Shown: positions 1-9,030 of the stretch, piece after piece
How the letters are laid out: each line of letters opens with the position of its first letter
Position numbering within the stretch: position 1 is the stretch's first letter
Source of the DNA: JADJOM01 sp964647615
Lineage (GTDB): Bacteria; Gemmatimonadota; Gemmatimonadetes; Gemmatimonadales; GWC2-71-9
DNA: 64,000 nt
Reading direction: 5' to 3'
Assembly: GCA_964647615.1 (NCBI GenBank)
Contig: CAZYIV010000006.1
Coordinates: 1 to 64,000, forward strand
The notes under the pieces: generated by a model
Database searches by the model: none
The model's input: the letters and a program-made list of their open reading frames with translations, nothing else
What the model was told of the DNA's origin: nothing
Made by a program: the position numbers and the translations under genes

Positions 1-63
1 GACTTGCATGTGTTAAGCACGCCGCCAGCGTTCGTCCTGAGCCAGGATCAAACTCTCCAAGAG
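1..63 (-). rRNA. rrs: 16S ribosomal RNA, 5' end only (gene runs off the left edge)
   Basis: Read on the minus strand, bases 57 to about 40 are the universal 27F site (AGAGTTTGATCCTGGCTCAG), followed by the conserved GGACGAACGCTGGCGGCG and the ACATGCAAGTC helix of bacterial 16S rRNA. Only about the first 63 nucleotides are present. The 5' end at 63 is set by analogy with E. coli, where eight bases precede GAGTTTGATC, so it may be off by a few bases. The short piece is too conserved to give a phylum. Confidence 0.96.
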
Positions 64-209
64 AATTCGATATAGCTCCGAAACGAACGACTGGTTGTTG
101 TCAGTCGTCCGAATCACGTGTAGACAGAAAATGAAACCCCTCGACAATGCCCTCTGCCGGGCACTGCGTCACAGGGTCCGCACTGTCTCACCCGATTGCT
201 CACATCGAT

Positions 210-220
210 TGTCAAAGAGC
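210..220 (-). promoter_or_regulatory. boxA antitermination element of the rRNA leader
   Basis: The minus strand reads GCTCTTTGACA, close to the bacterial boxA consensus (TGCTCTTTAACA) that recruits NusB/NusE to rRNA transcripts. It lies between the downstream promoter (263-291) and the 16S 5' end, where boxA is expected. The role is inferred from sequence and position. Confidence 0.7.
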
Positions 221-262
221 TGGTCCTGCCGGCTCAACCACCGTATTCCGTGGGAGCCTCGA

Positions 263-291
263 ATCATACTCGCGCGTATCGGTATCGTCAA
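263..291 (-). promoter_or_regulatory. rRNA operon promoter, downstream copy
   Basis: The minus strand carries TTGACG (291-286), a 17-base spacer and TATGAT (268-263), near-consensus for a housekeeping sigma factor. Transcription would start near 256, leaving a leader of about 190 bases that contains boxA before 16S. Confidence 0.8.
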
Positions 292-381
292 GGGGAGGCG
301 CAACTTCTGGCGACCAGCCCGGCTCCGTACCGCCCCACCTGCCCCCCGCCCACACCGCTACGGGAATTCTGCGGGGGCGGG

Positions 382-410
382 AGTGTACCACCCCCCCACC
401 AGATCCGCAA
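382..410 (-). promoter_or_regulatory. Possible second, upstream rRNA promoter
   Basis: The minus strand has TTGCGG (410-405), a 17-base spacer and TACACT (387-382), about 120 bases upstream of the stronger promoter. Tandem promoters are common for rRNA operons. The -35 box is weaker, so this is a candidate. The rest of 292-486 is GC-rich and holds no convincing gene; a promoter for the plus-strand gene at 487 was not identified. Confidence 0.45.
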
Positions 411-486
411 GGCCCGCCCCCGCGCCCGGCACCCCGACCGCCAGCCCCGCTGTAGATTCCCCGCTCCCTCCAACCCCTGACGGGCC

Positions 487-2175
487 ATGACCGCCATCCT
501 CGAGTGCGTGCCCAACTTCTCCGAAGGCCGCGATTCCGAGCGCATCCGGCAGATCACCGCCCGGATCTCGGCCGTCGCCGGCGTCCACCTGCTTCACGTG
601 GACCCGGGCCAGGCCACCAATCGCACCGTGGTGACCCTGGCCGGCCCCCCGGAAGCCGTGGTCGAGGCCGCCTTCCAGGGCATCGCCGCCGCGCGCGACC
701 TGATCGACATGCGGCAGCACACCGGGACCCACCCCCGCATGGGAGCCACCGATGTCTGCCCCCTGGTGCCGATCCGCGGGATCACCCTGGCGGAGGCCGC
801 CGAGTGGGCCCGCCGCCTGGGCGAGCGCGTGGGCCGGGAGCTGGGCATCCCGGTGTACCTCTACGAGGCGGCCCAGGCGGACCCGGCGCGACGGAACCTC
901 GCCGTGATCCGCGCCGGCGAGTACGAGGGCCTCGCGGAGAAGATGCGGCGCCCGGAGTGGCGGCCCGACTTCGGCCCCACCGCCTTCCAGCCCGCGGCGG
1001 GCGCCACCGTGATCGGGGCCCGTGATTTCCTCGTGGCCTACAACGTGAACCTCAACACCACCTCCACCCGGCGCGCCAACGCTGTGGCGTTCGATGTCCG
1101 CGAGGCCGGCCGCCCGAAGCGTGAGGGCGACCCGCTCACCGGCAAGGTCGTGACCGATGCCGCGGGCCAGCCGGTGATGATCCCGGGCAGGCTCAAGGCG
1201 GTGAAGGCGATCGGCTGGTACATCCCGGAATACGGCATCGCCCAGGTCTCGATGAACCTGACCGACGTCGGCACCACCCCGCTGCACACCGCCTTCGAGG
1301 CGGTGTGCGAGAGCGCGGAATCCCGCGGGATGCGGGTGACGGGATCCGAGCTGGTGGGGCTGGTGCCCCTCCGGACCCTGCTGGAGGCCGGGCGCCACTT
1401 CCTGGCCAGGCAGCAGCGCTCCCTCGGCGTGACCGAAGCGGAGCTGGTGAAGATCGCGGTGAAGTCGCTGGGACTGGCCGAACTCGGGCCCTTCGTCCCC
1501 GAGGAGCGGGTCATCGAGTACCGGCTGCGCGAGGCGACCGCCGGACCGCTGGCGCGGCTGACGGTGACGGGCTTTGCCGACGAGACGGCGAGCGAGAGCG
1601 CCGCCCCGGGCGGCGGCTCGGTGGCGGCGCTGCTGGGGGCCCTGGGCGCCGCGCTGGGCACCATGGTGGCCAACCTCTCGGCCCACAAGCGCGGCTGGGA
1701 CGCGCGCTGGGAGGAGTTCTCCCGCTGGGCCGAGGCGGGCCAGCGGCTCAAGGACGAGCTGCTCCGCCTGGTGGATGCGGACACCGCCGCCTTCAACCGG
1801 GTGCTGGAGGCGCTGGCCCTGCCCCGCACCACACCGGAGGAGAAGGCGGCCCGGAAGGCGGCGCTGGCCGTCGCCAATCGCGGCGCGATTGATGTGCCAC
1901 TCGCCGTGCTCCGTACCTGCCACGAGGCCTTCCCGCTGCTTCGCGCGATGGCGGAGCATGGCAACCCGGCGTCGGCCTCCGATGCGGGGGTGGGCGCCCT
2001 CGCGGTGCGGGCGGCCATGCGCGGCGCCGCGCTGAACGTGCGGATCAACCTGCCGGGGCTGGGCGATCCGGCGTCCGCGGCGATGCTGGAGCGGGAGGCG
2101 GCGACGCTGGTGGAGGCGGCGTTCCGGGAGGAAGAAGCGGTGCTGGCGCTGGTGGAGGCCCAGCTCAAGCGCTAG
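487..2175 (+). CDS. ftcD: Bifunctional glutamate formimidoyltransferase / formimidoyl-THF cyclodeaminase
   Basis: This cytoplasmic enzyme of 562 residues would move the formimino group from N-formimino-L-glutamate to tetrahydrofolate and then release ammonia to give 5,10-methenyl-THF, the last steps of histidine breakdown. The N-terminal transferase domain opens with ILECVPNFSEGRD and covers about residues 1-300. The C-terminal cyclodeaminase domain begins near residue 360 with the glycine-rich SAAPGGGSVAALLGALGAA. The fused form resembles the mammalian arrangement; many bacteria carry the two as separate genes. The 3' end overlaps the convergent hutI gene by 11 bases, fitting one pathway. 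No clear ribosome-binding site precedes the ATG. It lies divergent from the rRNA operon. Confidence 0.95.
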   Translation: MTAILECVPNFSEGRDSERIRQITARISAVAGVHLLHVDPGQATNRTVVTLAGPPEAVVEAAFQGIAAARDLIDMRQHTGTHPRMGATDVCPLVPIRGITLAEAAEWARRLGERVGRELGIPVYLYEAAQADPARRNLAVIRAGEYEGLAEKMRRPEWRPDFGPTAFQPAAGATVIGARDFLVAYNVNLNTTSTRRANAVAFDVREAGRPKREGDPLTGKVVTDAAGQPVMIPGRLKAVKAIGWYIPEYGIAQVSMNLTDVGTTPLHTAFEAVCESAESRGMRVTGSELVGLVPLRTLLEAGRHFLARQQRSLGVTEAELVKIAVKSLGLAELGPFVPEERVIEYRLREATAGPLARLTVTGFADETASESAAPGGGSVAALLGALGAALGTMVANLSAHKRGWDARWEEFSRWAEAGQRLKDELLRLVDADTAAFNRVLEALALPRTTPEEKAARKAALAVANRGAIDVPLAVLRTCHEAFPLLRAMAEHGNPASASDAGVGALAVRAAMRGAALNVRINLPGLGDPASAAMLEREAATLVEAAFREEEAVLALVEAQLKR

Positions 2176-3391
2176 CGCGCCAGAGCTCCTGCCCCCGGGC
2201 CACGGTGAGCCGGCAGGCGTTGTCGCGCAGATGGTAGAGCCAGTGCTCCACGCTGGCGGCGTCGAGCACGGCGAAGTCGGCGGACTTGCCAGGCTCCAGG
2301 CTGCCGACCCGATCCTGCATCCCGATGGCCCGGGCGGCGACGCTCGTCGCGCCGTGCAGCACCTCCGCCGGGGTCATCCGCTGCAGGGTGCAGGCGAGGG
2401 TCATCGCGAACGGCAGGTGGTAGCTCGGCGCGGACCCGGGATTGAAGTCGGTGGCGACGGCGAGCGGAACACCCGCCTCCAGCAGCTGCCGCGCCGGCAG
2501 CGGTGCCACACCGAGGTAGAGCGACGCCAGCGGCAGGCTCACCGCCACCACGCCAGCCTCCCGCAGCCGGCGGATCCCATCCCCGGAAATCCGCTCGAGG
2601 TGATCGGCCGAGATGGCACCCACCTCGGCGGCGAGCTCGGCGCCGCCGCCGGACGAGAGCTGGTCGGCGTGGAGCTTCGGCAGGAGACCCGCCCGCCGGC
2701 CGGCCAGCAGGATCTCGCGCGCTTCCGCCACCGAGAAGGCGCCCTCCTCCACGAAGGCATCGCAGAACCGGGCCAACCCCTGCCGGGCCACCGCGGGAAT
2801 GATGCCGTCCAGCACCAGGCGGACGTAGCCCTCGCGGTTGCCGGCGAACTCCGGCGGGATGGTATGGGCGGCGAGGAGCGTGGGGACGAGGTGCTGGGTG
2901 GTCTCGTCCTGCAGGTCGCCGTAGATCTCGAGCAGCCGGAGCTCCTCCTCCAGGCTCAGCCCGTAGCCGCTCTTGGCCTCGACGGTCGTCACCCCGAGCC
3001 GGGCCATCGCCTGGAGGTGCCCCAGGCACCTCTCGCGCAGGGCGGCACTGCTGGCGGCGCGGGTGCGCGCGACGGTGGACTGGATCCCCCCGCCCCGCCG
3101 CGCGATCTCGAGATAGCTCTCGCCCAGCAGCCGCGCCTCGAACTCGTCGCTGCGCCAACCGCCGAAGGCGAGATGGGTGTGGGCGTCCACCAGGCCGGGG
3201 ATCACCAGCCCGCCCTGGGCCGACCAGCGATGGTGACTGGCGTAGGCCGCCGGCAGCTGTGCCGCGGGACCGACCCAGCGGATGACGCCGTCGTCCCAGG
3301 CGAGTGCCGCGTCCGGCACCAGCTCGAGTCGCCCCTGCCCGCCGAGAGGCCGGCCGGTGACCAGCGTGGCGATGTCGGTGAGGACCCCCAT
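2165..3391 (-). CDS. hutI: Imidazolonepropionase
   Basis: The product (408 residues) would hydrolyse 4-imidazolone-5-propionate to N-formimino-L-glutamate, the substrate of the convergent FtcD. It is an amidohydrolase: the metal-binding DAHTHLAFGG motif is near residue 68, LHADQL near 240 and a late ATDFNPGS motif near 315. Length is normal for HutI. A GAGG sequence lies about nine bases before the ATG. It follows hutU by 11 bases and is almost certainly co-transcribed with it. Confidence 0.95.
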   Translation of the reverse strand: MGVLTDIATLVTGRPLGGQGRLELVPDAALAWDDGVIRWVGPAAQLPAAYASHHRWSAQGGLVIPGLVDAHTHLAFGGWRSDEFEARLLGESYLEIARRGGGIQSTVARTRAASSAALRERCLGHLQAMARLGVTTVEAKSGYGLSLEEELRLLEIYGDLQDETTQHLVPTLLAAHTIPPEFAGNREGYVRLVLDGIIPAVARQGLARFCDAFVEEGAFSVAEAREILLAGRRAGLLPKLHADQLSSGGGAELAAEVGAISADHLERISGDGIRRLREAGVVAVSLPLASLYLGVAPLPARQLLEAGVPLAVATDFNPGSAPSYHLPFAMTLACTLQRMTPAEVLHGATSVAARAIGMQDRVGSLEPGKSADFAVLDAASVEHWLYHLRDNACRLTVARGQELWRASA

Positions 3392-3402
3392 GGCCGCCGG
3401 CC

Positions 3403-5073
3403 TCAGCCCTCCAGCATCGGCAGGTCCACGCCGCGCTCGCGGGCCACGTCGATCGCCTCCGCGTACCCTGCGTCCGCGTGGCGCATGACCCCGGTGCCGG
3501 GGTCGGCGGTGAGCACCCGCGCCAGGCGGCGATCGCCCATGTCGGTGCCGTCCGCGACGGCGACCATGCCGGAGTGAATCGAGTACCCGATCCCCACCCC
3601 GCCACCGTGGTGCAGCGAGACCCAGCTGGCCCCGCAGGCGGTGTTGAGCAGCGCGTTGAGCAGTGGCCAGTCGGCGATGGCGTCGGAGCCGTCCTTCATC
3701 GCCTCCGTCTCACGATTGGGTGAGGCCACCGAACCGGTGTCGAGGTGGTCGCGGCCGATGACGATCGGCGCGCGCACCCGCCCGGTCTTCACGAGCCAGT
3801 TGAACTTGAGGCCCATCTCGGCCCGCTCACCGTACTCCAGCCAGCAGATGCGGGCGGGCAGGCCCTGGAAGTGGACCTTCTGGCGCGCGGTGCGGATCCA
3901 GCGGGCCAGCGGCTCCTTGTCGGGGAAGGTCTCCAGCACGGCGTCGTCGGTGACGGCGATGTCCCGGGGGTCACCGGAGAGGGCGGCCCAGCGGAAGGGC
4001 CCCGCCCCGCGGCAGAAGAGCGGCCGGATGAATTCGGGGACGAACCCGGGGATGGTGAAGGCATCCTGCCGTCCGCGGTGGTCGGCGACCTGGCCCCGGA
4101 GGTTGTTGCCGTAGTCGAAGGTGATGGCGCCCCGGGCCTTCAGCGCAAGCATTGCCTCGACGTGGGCGACCATCGAATCGAGCACCCGGGCCTCGTAGCC
4201 CCGCGGGTCGCGGGCCCGCACCTCCGCCGCCTGGGCGGGCGTGCAGCCGACGGGGATGTACCCGACCTGCAGGTCGTGGGCGGAGGTCTGGTCGGTGAGG
4301 ACATCGGGAATGATTCCCCGCCGCACCAGCTCGGGCAGCACTTCGGCGATGTTCGCCACCAGCCCGACAGCGACCGCCTCCCCGCGCTCCCGCGCCACGG
4401 TGACCCGGCGCAGCGCCGCGTCGAGCGAGGTGGCGAGCTCATCGCAGTAGCCGGTGTCCACCCGGCGCCGGATGCGCTCCGCGTCCACGTCCACGCCAAG
4501 GAACGCGGCGCCGTTCATGGTCGCGGCGAGCGGCTGGGCGCCGCCCATGCCCCCGAGCCCGCCGGTGACGACCAGCCGACCGGCGAGCGTCCCGCCGAAA
4601 TGCTGCCGCGCGCACTCGGCGAAGGTCTCGTAGGTGCCCTGCAGGATCCCCTGCGTGCCGATGTAGATCCAGGAGCCGGCGGTCATCTGGCCGTACATCG
4701 TGAGCCCCAGGCCCTCGAGCCGGCGGAACTCGTCCCAGGTGGCCCATCGGGGGACCAGATGCGAGTTGGCGATGAGGACGCGCGGCGCTTCCTCGTGGGT
4801 GCGGAAGACCCCGACCGGCTTGCCGCTCTGCACCAGGAGGGTCTCGTCGTTCTCGAGCCGCCGCAGGGTGGCGACGATGCGGTCGAAACACTCCCAGTTC
4901 CGCGCCGCCTTCCCCGTGCCGCCGTAGACCACGAGGTCCTGGGGACGCTCGGCCACGGCGGGATCGAGGTTGTTGTGCAGCATCCGCAGGGCCGCTTCCT
5001 GGTGCCAGCCGCGGCAGCTCAGCATCGGGCCGGTCGGGGCGTGCAGGACGCGGTCGGGGGCCTGGGTCGTCAT
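3403..5073 (-). CDS. hutU: Urocanate hydratase (urocanase)
   Basis: This NAD-dependent cytoplasmic enzyme converts urocanate to imidazolonepropionate, the step before HutI. The frame is open further upstream, but the ATG at 5073 gives 556 residues, the usual urocanase length, and the family N-terminus (HAPTGPMLSCRGWHQEAALR). Hallmarks include YGGTGKAARNWECF near residue 50, the nucleotide-binding GGLGGMGGAQP region and the conserved Cys in FCRGAGPFRW. Histidine ammonia-lyase (HutH), needed to make urocanate from histidine, is not in the window. About 130 bases without a gene separate it from the next upstream gene and may hold its promoter. Confidence 0.96.
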   Translation of the reverse strand: MTTQAPDRVLHAPTGPMLSCRGWHQEAALRMLHNNLDPAVAERPQDLVVYGGTGKAARNWECFDRIVATLRRLENDETLLVQSGKPVGVFRTHEEAPRVLIANSHLVPRWATWDEFRRLEGLGLTMYGQMTAGSWIYIGTQGILQGTYETFAECARQHFGGTLAGRLVVTGGLGGMGGAQPLAATMNGAAFLGVDVDAERIRRRVDTGYCDELATSLDAALRRVTVARERGEAVAVGLVANIAEVLPELVRRGIIPDVLTDQTSAHDLQVGYIPVGCTPAQAAEVRARDPRGYEARVLDSMVAHVEAMLALKARGAITFDYGNNLRGQVADHRGRQDAFTIPGFVPEFIRPLFCRGAGPFRWAALSGDPRDIAVTDDAVLETFPDKEPLARWIRTARQKVHFQGLPARICWLEYGERAEMGLKFNWLVKTGRVRAPIVIGRDHLDTGSVASPNRETEAMKDGSDAIADWPLLNALLNTACGASWVSLHHGGGVGIGYSIHSGMVAVADGTDMGDRRLARVLTADPGTGVMRHADAGYAEAIDVARERGVDLPMLEG

Positions 5074-5206
5074 GATGGTGCCATTCGAAGCCGGAGGGTG
5101 AAGGCCGCGATCGCGCACTGGCGGCGCGTCGCGGCGGCCGGGATCCCGCACAATAGCACGGCGCGCATGGCCCCGGGAGGGCGCGGCGCGGCGTGCGACC
5201 AGCGCC

Positions 5207-6439
5207 TCAGTCGGCGAGTTCCGCCACGCCGGTGAGCAGCCGCTCGACCTCTTCCGGGCTGTTGTAACAGGCACACCCGGCCCGCACGAGCCCTTCCGCC
5301 TCCAGGCCGTAGCGACGGACCACGGTCGTGGCGTAGAAATCCCCATGCGAGGTGAAGACCCCGCGCTCGACCAGGTGCCGGGTGACGGCCTCCGACGGGT
5401 GACCGGCCACCGTGAAGCTGATCGTGGCCGTGCGGGGACGGGTCGGGGGCGGCCCGTACCGACGCACGCCGGGGATGGCGCCGAGCCCATCCCACAACCG
5501 GGTCACGAGCGCATGGCCGGCGGCATGCAACCGGCGGCCGGCATCGGCGAGGCGGGCGCGCCGGTCGGCGCCTTCCCCGAGCGAGGCGATGAAATCCACC
5601 GCGGCCCTGGCGCCGGCGATGCCCTCGTGGTTGAGCGTTCCCGTCTCCAGCCGTTCCGGCGGCGCGTCGGATGCCGGCTCCAGCTTGGGGACATCGAGCC
5701 CGGCCGCGATGGCGGGGCGCGCCACCAGGACCCCGAGGTGCGGGCCGTAGAACTTGTAGGCGGAACAGGCGAGGAAATCACAGCCGATCGCCCCCGCATC
5801 CACCGGGCCGTGGGCCGCGAGGTGTACCGCATCCACGAAGCACAGGGCCCCGGCGTCATGGGCGAGGCGGGCGGCGGCCGTCACGTCGGTCATGGTGCCG
5901 AGCGCGTTGGACCCCGCCCCGATCGCGACCAGGCGGGTGCGAGGGCCGAGCAGCCGCTCCAGGGCACCGAGGTCGAGCTCTCCCCGTTCCAGGTCGAGCG
6001 GCACCTGCCGCAGGACGATCCCGCGCTCCCGTTCCAGCGCCTGCCAGGGGGCCACGTTGGCGTGGTGGTCGAGCTCCGTGATGACGACCTCGTCGCCCGC
6101 CTTCCAGCCCCGCCCGAGTGCCCGGGCCAGGTGGAAGGTGAGGGTGGTCATGTTGGCACCGAAGACGATCGCGTCGGCCGGCGCACCGAGATAGTCCCCG
6201 AGCGCCGCACGAGCCGCGGCCAGGACCGCATCGGTCTCGATGCTGCTGGGATAAGCCCAGTGGGTGTTCGCGTTGTGGTACAGCAGGTAGTCCGACATTG
6301 CCTCGACGACTTCGGCCGGCACCTGGGTGCCGCCGGGCCCGTCGAAATAGGCGACCGGCTGGCCGCGATGCATGCGGCCCAGCGCGGGGAACCGGGCCCG
6401 GAGCCGGGGGAGGTCGAGGGTGGTGATCGGTGTCGTCAT
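5207..6439 (-). CDS. Cysteine desulfurase-like PLP enzyme (aminotransferase class V)
   Basis: This 410-residue PLP enzyme resembles the 'cysteine desulfurase-like' SufS/NifS subfamily. The PLP lysine is Lys229 in SAYKFYGPHLG, with Asp203/His206 in the FVDAVHLAAH motif. A cysteine-bearing C-terminal segment (VRAGCACYNS, around 385-395) sits where SufS/kynureninase-type enzymes carry active-site residues. No iron-sulfur scaffold or suf genes are near, so Fe-S assembly should not be assumed; sulfur transfer to another acceptor or a C-S lyase reaction are alternatives. The ATG at 6439 overlaps the upstream gene's stop (ATGA), so translation is probably coupled. A longer open frame upstream is antiparallel shadow. 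Confidence 0.8.
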   Translation of the reverse strand: MTTPITTLDLPRLRARFPALGRMHRGQPVAYFDGPGGTQVPAEVVEAMSDYLLYHNANTHWAYPSSIETDAVLAAARAALGDYLGAPADAIVFGANMTTLTFHLARALGRGWKAGDEVVITELDHHANVAPWQALERERGIVLRQVPLDLERGELDLGALERLLGPRTRLVAIGAGSNALGTMTDVTAAARLAHDAGALCFVDAVHLAAHGPVDAGAIGCDFLACSAYKFYGPHLGVLVARPAIAAGLDVPKLEPASDAPPERLETGTLNHEGIAGARAAVDFIASLGEGADRRARLADAGRRLHAAGHALVTRLWDGLGAIPGVRRYGPPPTRPRTATISFTVAGHPSEAVTRHLVERGVFTSHGDFYATTVVRRYGLEAEGLVRAGCACYNSPEEVERLLTGVAELAD

Positions 6440-8106
6440 GGATGGGCGGGCGTCAGGTTGAAGTCGGGAGCGGGTACGCGCGCGGCACTGTCCACCATCT
6501 GCAACAGCGTGGCGAACTCCTCGCGGCCGCGGGCCATGCGGGTCCGGGCCACGGCACGCGCGGAGTCGAAGTCGCGCAGCGTCACCAGGCAGCCGATGAG
6601 GCGCGCCGCCGTCTGGTCCCGGCCCGCATCGAGGGAGAGCGCCTGGGTCATGAGCAGCACCGCGAGATCGCAGCGTCCGCGCCGCCGGTCCACGCCCGCG
6701 AGATCGTCGTACACCGTCGGGTCTCCCCGGAACAGCTGCAGACTGCGGCGATAGGCTGCCAGCGCCTCGATCCCCCGGCCCTGGAGGACCAGGTCGCCGG
6801 CGTAGTTGCGCCAGGCCCAGTAGCTCCGGGGGGCATCGCGCACCGTGGTGGCGAATAGTACCGAATTGTCCGCCCATACCGGGAGCCGCGCGGCGCTGCG
6901 AACCACGCCCAGCAAGACCAGCGCCCAGAGCATCCCCGCCCCGAGCGCCGCCGGCCGCCGGCCCCACGCCCGGACGTGCTGCACCGCTTCCACGACCGCA
7001 CCAGCCGCCAGGCAGAGGCCGATGCTGGGCAGGAAGAGGGTCCGCTCCGCCAGCACGATGCCGGTGGGAAACAGCAGGTTGGACGCGGGCAGCAGCGCCA
7101 GCGCGAGCCAGCCCAGCCCCAGACGCGCCACGCGCCTGCGCCGCAGCAGCACCAGGGCCACCGTGAAGCCCAGCAGGACGAGCAGGCCACCGATCAGCCG
7201 CGCACCCATCCCACGCACCAGCTCGACCTCCAGCGGAGCGTAGTCCGCCTGCAGGTGGGCCGGCCAGAGCAGCCGTGCGGCCAGCAGCGGCAGCGCGGCG
7301 AGCATGGTGAGCACCCGTTCCAGCGGAGGCACACCCCACCAGGCCGGGTGGGGCAGGTCGCCCTCGAGGCTCCCCAGGACCGCGTGGCGCAGCGTGAGAT
7401 AGAGCATCGCGACGAGCAGGAGCATGAGGAGCAGCCGGCCGGTCGCCTCGCGGCGCAGCGCCCGCCACCCGCCGGCGGCGGCCACGAGCAGCGGCGCCAG
7501 CCCGAGGAATACCAGCGCGTGTTCCTTGGCGAGGAGGCTTCCCGCGAAACCGGCGACGACGCCCGCAAGCCGCCCCCTCGTCGCACCGCAGCGGGTCAGG
7601 TCCACCGTCAGGATGGCGGCAACCAGCACGCCGATCGCCGCCAGCAACTCCCCCTGCCCGACCACGTTGCCCACGACCTCGGTATGCACGGGATGGGCGG
7701 CGAAGAGCGTCGCCGCAACGGCCGCGGGGCCGGCGGGCAGCAGGCGGCGCGCGAGTGCGAGGACCAGCAGTGCGGCACAGAGATACAGCAAGGTGGACAC
7801 GATGTGGAACGGCAGCGGGCTGCCGCTACCCACCGCCCACTGGACCGAAAGGAGCAGGCTGGTGAGCGGCCGGTACAGCCGCCCCGCCGGCCCCAGGGGG
7901 ACGGCAGGCCAGTAGGTGTCGAACAACAGCCCGGGGAGGTGCCCCAGGCTGTGGAGGCGGTCATCCCGGACGATCAGGGGGATGTCGTCATACGCGAAGC
8001 CATTGGCCAGACCAGCAGCCGCAGCGGCCACGGCGACCACGGCGACCACCAGGACGGAGGACGCGGCCCGGTCGGGGCCGGGCTGACCGCGAAGTGGTGA
8101 GGTCAT
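6436..8106 (-). CDS. TMTC-like multipass glycosyltransferase (GT-C fold) with C-terminal TPR repeats
   Basis: A 556-residue inner-membrane protein. Many hydrophobic helices occupy about residues 17-410. An acidic pair follows the first helix (NGFAYDDIPLI, near residue 40), as in GT-C glycosyltransferases, and the conserved HPVHTEVV loop motif of TMTC-type proteins is near residue 140. The last 130 residues are helical TPR-like repeats (RSYWAWRNYAGDLVLQGRGI). By family it may transfer a lipid-linked sugar to proteins on the periplasmic side; substrate unknown. It is translationally coupled to the downstream PLP enzyme, though no common pathway is evident. No strong promoter is seen in the 238-base divergent gap upstream. 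Confidence 0.7.
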   Translation of the reverse strand: MTSPLRGQPGPDRAASSVLVVAVVAVAAAAAGLANGFAYDDIPLIVRDDRLHSLGHLPGLLFDTYWPAVPLGPAGRLYRPLTSLLLSVQWAVGSGSPLPFHIVSTLLYLCAALLVLALARRLLPAGPAAVAATLFAAHPVHTEVVGNVVGQGELLAAIGVLVAAILTVDLTRCGATRGRLAGVVAGFAGSLLAKEHALVFLGLAPLLVAAAGGWRALRREATGRLLLMLLLVAMLYLTLRHAVLGSLEGDLPHPAWWGVPPLERVLTMLAALPLLAARLLWPAHLQADYAPLEVELVRGMGARLIGGLLVLLGFTVALVLLRRRRVARLGLGWLALALLPASNLLFPTGIVLAERTLFLPSIGLCLAAGAVVEAVQHVRAWGRRPAALGAGMLWALVLLGVVRSAARLPVWADNSVLFATTVRDAPRSYWAWRNYAGDLVLQGRGIEALAAYRRSLQLFRGDPTVYDDLAGVDRRRGRCDLAVLLMTQALSLDAGRDQTAARLIGCLVTLRDFDSARAVARTRMARGREEFATLLQMVDSAARVPAPDFNLTPAHP

Positions 8107-8344
8107 GCAGGGTGGCCCGGGGGGCGCAGAATTCCGGTGGGACGGGCCGGATGGGGGTGGGGCGTGGCTGCCGCATCACTTACGGCCAGCTGGCTCATCT
8201 GCTTGCCTTTCAAGATGTTGCACTACTTGAGGTCGGCGGGGAAACCCCGGCACGCTTGCTGCTTTGGATCGGACCAGTCACGGCGCTGGTTCGGCGCCGA
8301 GGTTGGCGGCAGGACGCCGCGTCCCGTTCAGCGAAAGTGGACCT

Positions 8345-8968
8345 ATGAAGCCCGTCGTCCCCCACGACCAGCAGCGCCATGAATATCTGCGCACCCTGTG
8401 GGGCCGGGAAGGCTCCCTGGGCCGTGCCTGCTGGCGCTACGCGACCATGACGGGCGACACCGTCTTCGCGGTCCAGGAAATGGTGCGGGGGCAGCTGACC
8501 CGACCCATCCCGGGCCTCTGGCACCAGGTCCCGGTGGAGGTGGCCGAACACCCCGGACTGGCGGAGGTCCTCCACAGTGCCCTGGCGGCCCAGCGGGAGG
8601 AAGTCCGGCGGGCCGCGACCCGGCGCTTCACCATGCTGGCGCTGCTGCAGCAGGCGGCCCTGCGGGACCTCTCCATCGCCCGCCACGCCGGGGCCGCCCG
8701 CTACCGCGAGGCGATCGTGGCCGACACCCGCTGCCGCGACCTGGTGCTCATCGCGCGGATGCTGGTGGAGCAGGAGGCCATGCGCGAGGCTGCCCACGAG
8801 CTGGGCGATGACCATCCCGCCGACCTGACCGCCTGCCGGATGCTCTACTGGGCCGCCGAGGAGGCGCTGGAGGCGTTCGACCAGCGGCTGCAGTCGGGGA
8901 TGGCCCTGGCCGAGGCGCTGGCGGTCGAGGTTCTGCTGGAGTCGGTGCCCAGCAACGTCGAGCGCTGA
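8345..8968 (+). CDS. Protein of unknown function (207 residues, helical)
   Basis: I do not recognise a family. The start is placed at the ATG at 8345 (MKPVVPHDQQ) rather than 81 bases upstream, because the upstream part looks like non-coding-derived sequence. The protein is soluble, rich in Ala, Arg and Glu, and predicted largely alpha-helical, with no signal peptide or membrane segment. It stands alone on the plus strand between two minus-strand units and ends just before a strong hairpin, so it is probably a one-gene transcript. No good ribosome-binding site or promoter could be fixed in the 238 bases upstream, which otherwise hold nothing recognisable. Confidence 0.7.
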   Translation: MKPVVPHDQQRHEYLRTLWGREGSLGRACWRYATMTGDTVFAVQEMVRGQLTRPIPGLWHQVPVEVAEHPGLAEVLHSALAAQREEVRRAATRRFTMLALLQQAALRDLSIARHAGAARYREAIVADTRCRDLVLIARMLVEQEAMREAAHELGDDHPADLTACRMLYWAAEEALEAFDQRLQSGMALAEALAVEVLLESVPSNVER

Positions 8969-8987
8969 ACCTTCCTGTCCCTGCCCC

Positions 8988-9015
8988 GCGGCCCGTGCCC
9001 AGCGGCACGGGCCGC
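8988..9015. terminator. Perfect 12-bp hairpin between convergent genes
   Basis: GCGGCCCGTGCC (8988-8999) and GGCACGGGCCGC (9004-9015) form a perfect 12-pair stem with loop CAGC between the stops at 8968 (plus) and 9031 (minus). The U-run is weak on both sides (TT on plus), but position and strength suit a bidirectional terminator. Confidence 0.65.
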
Positions 9016-9030
9016 TTCGCATGCCCCCGG

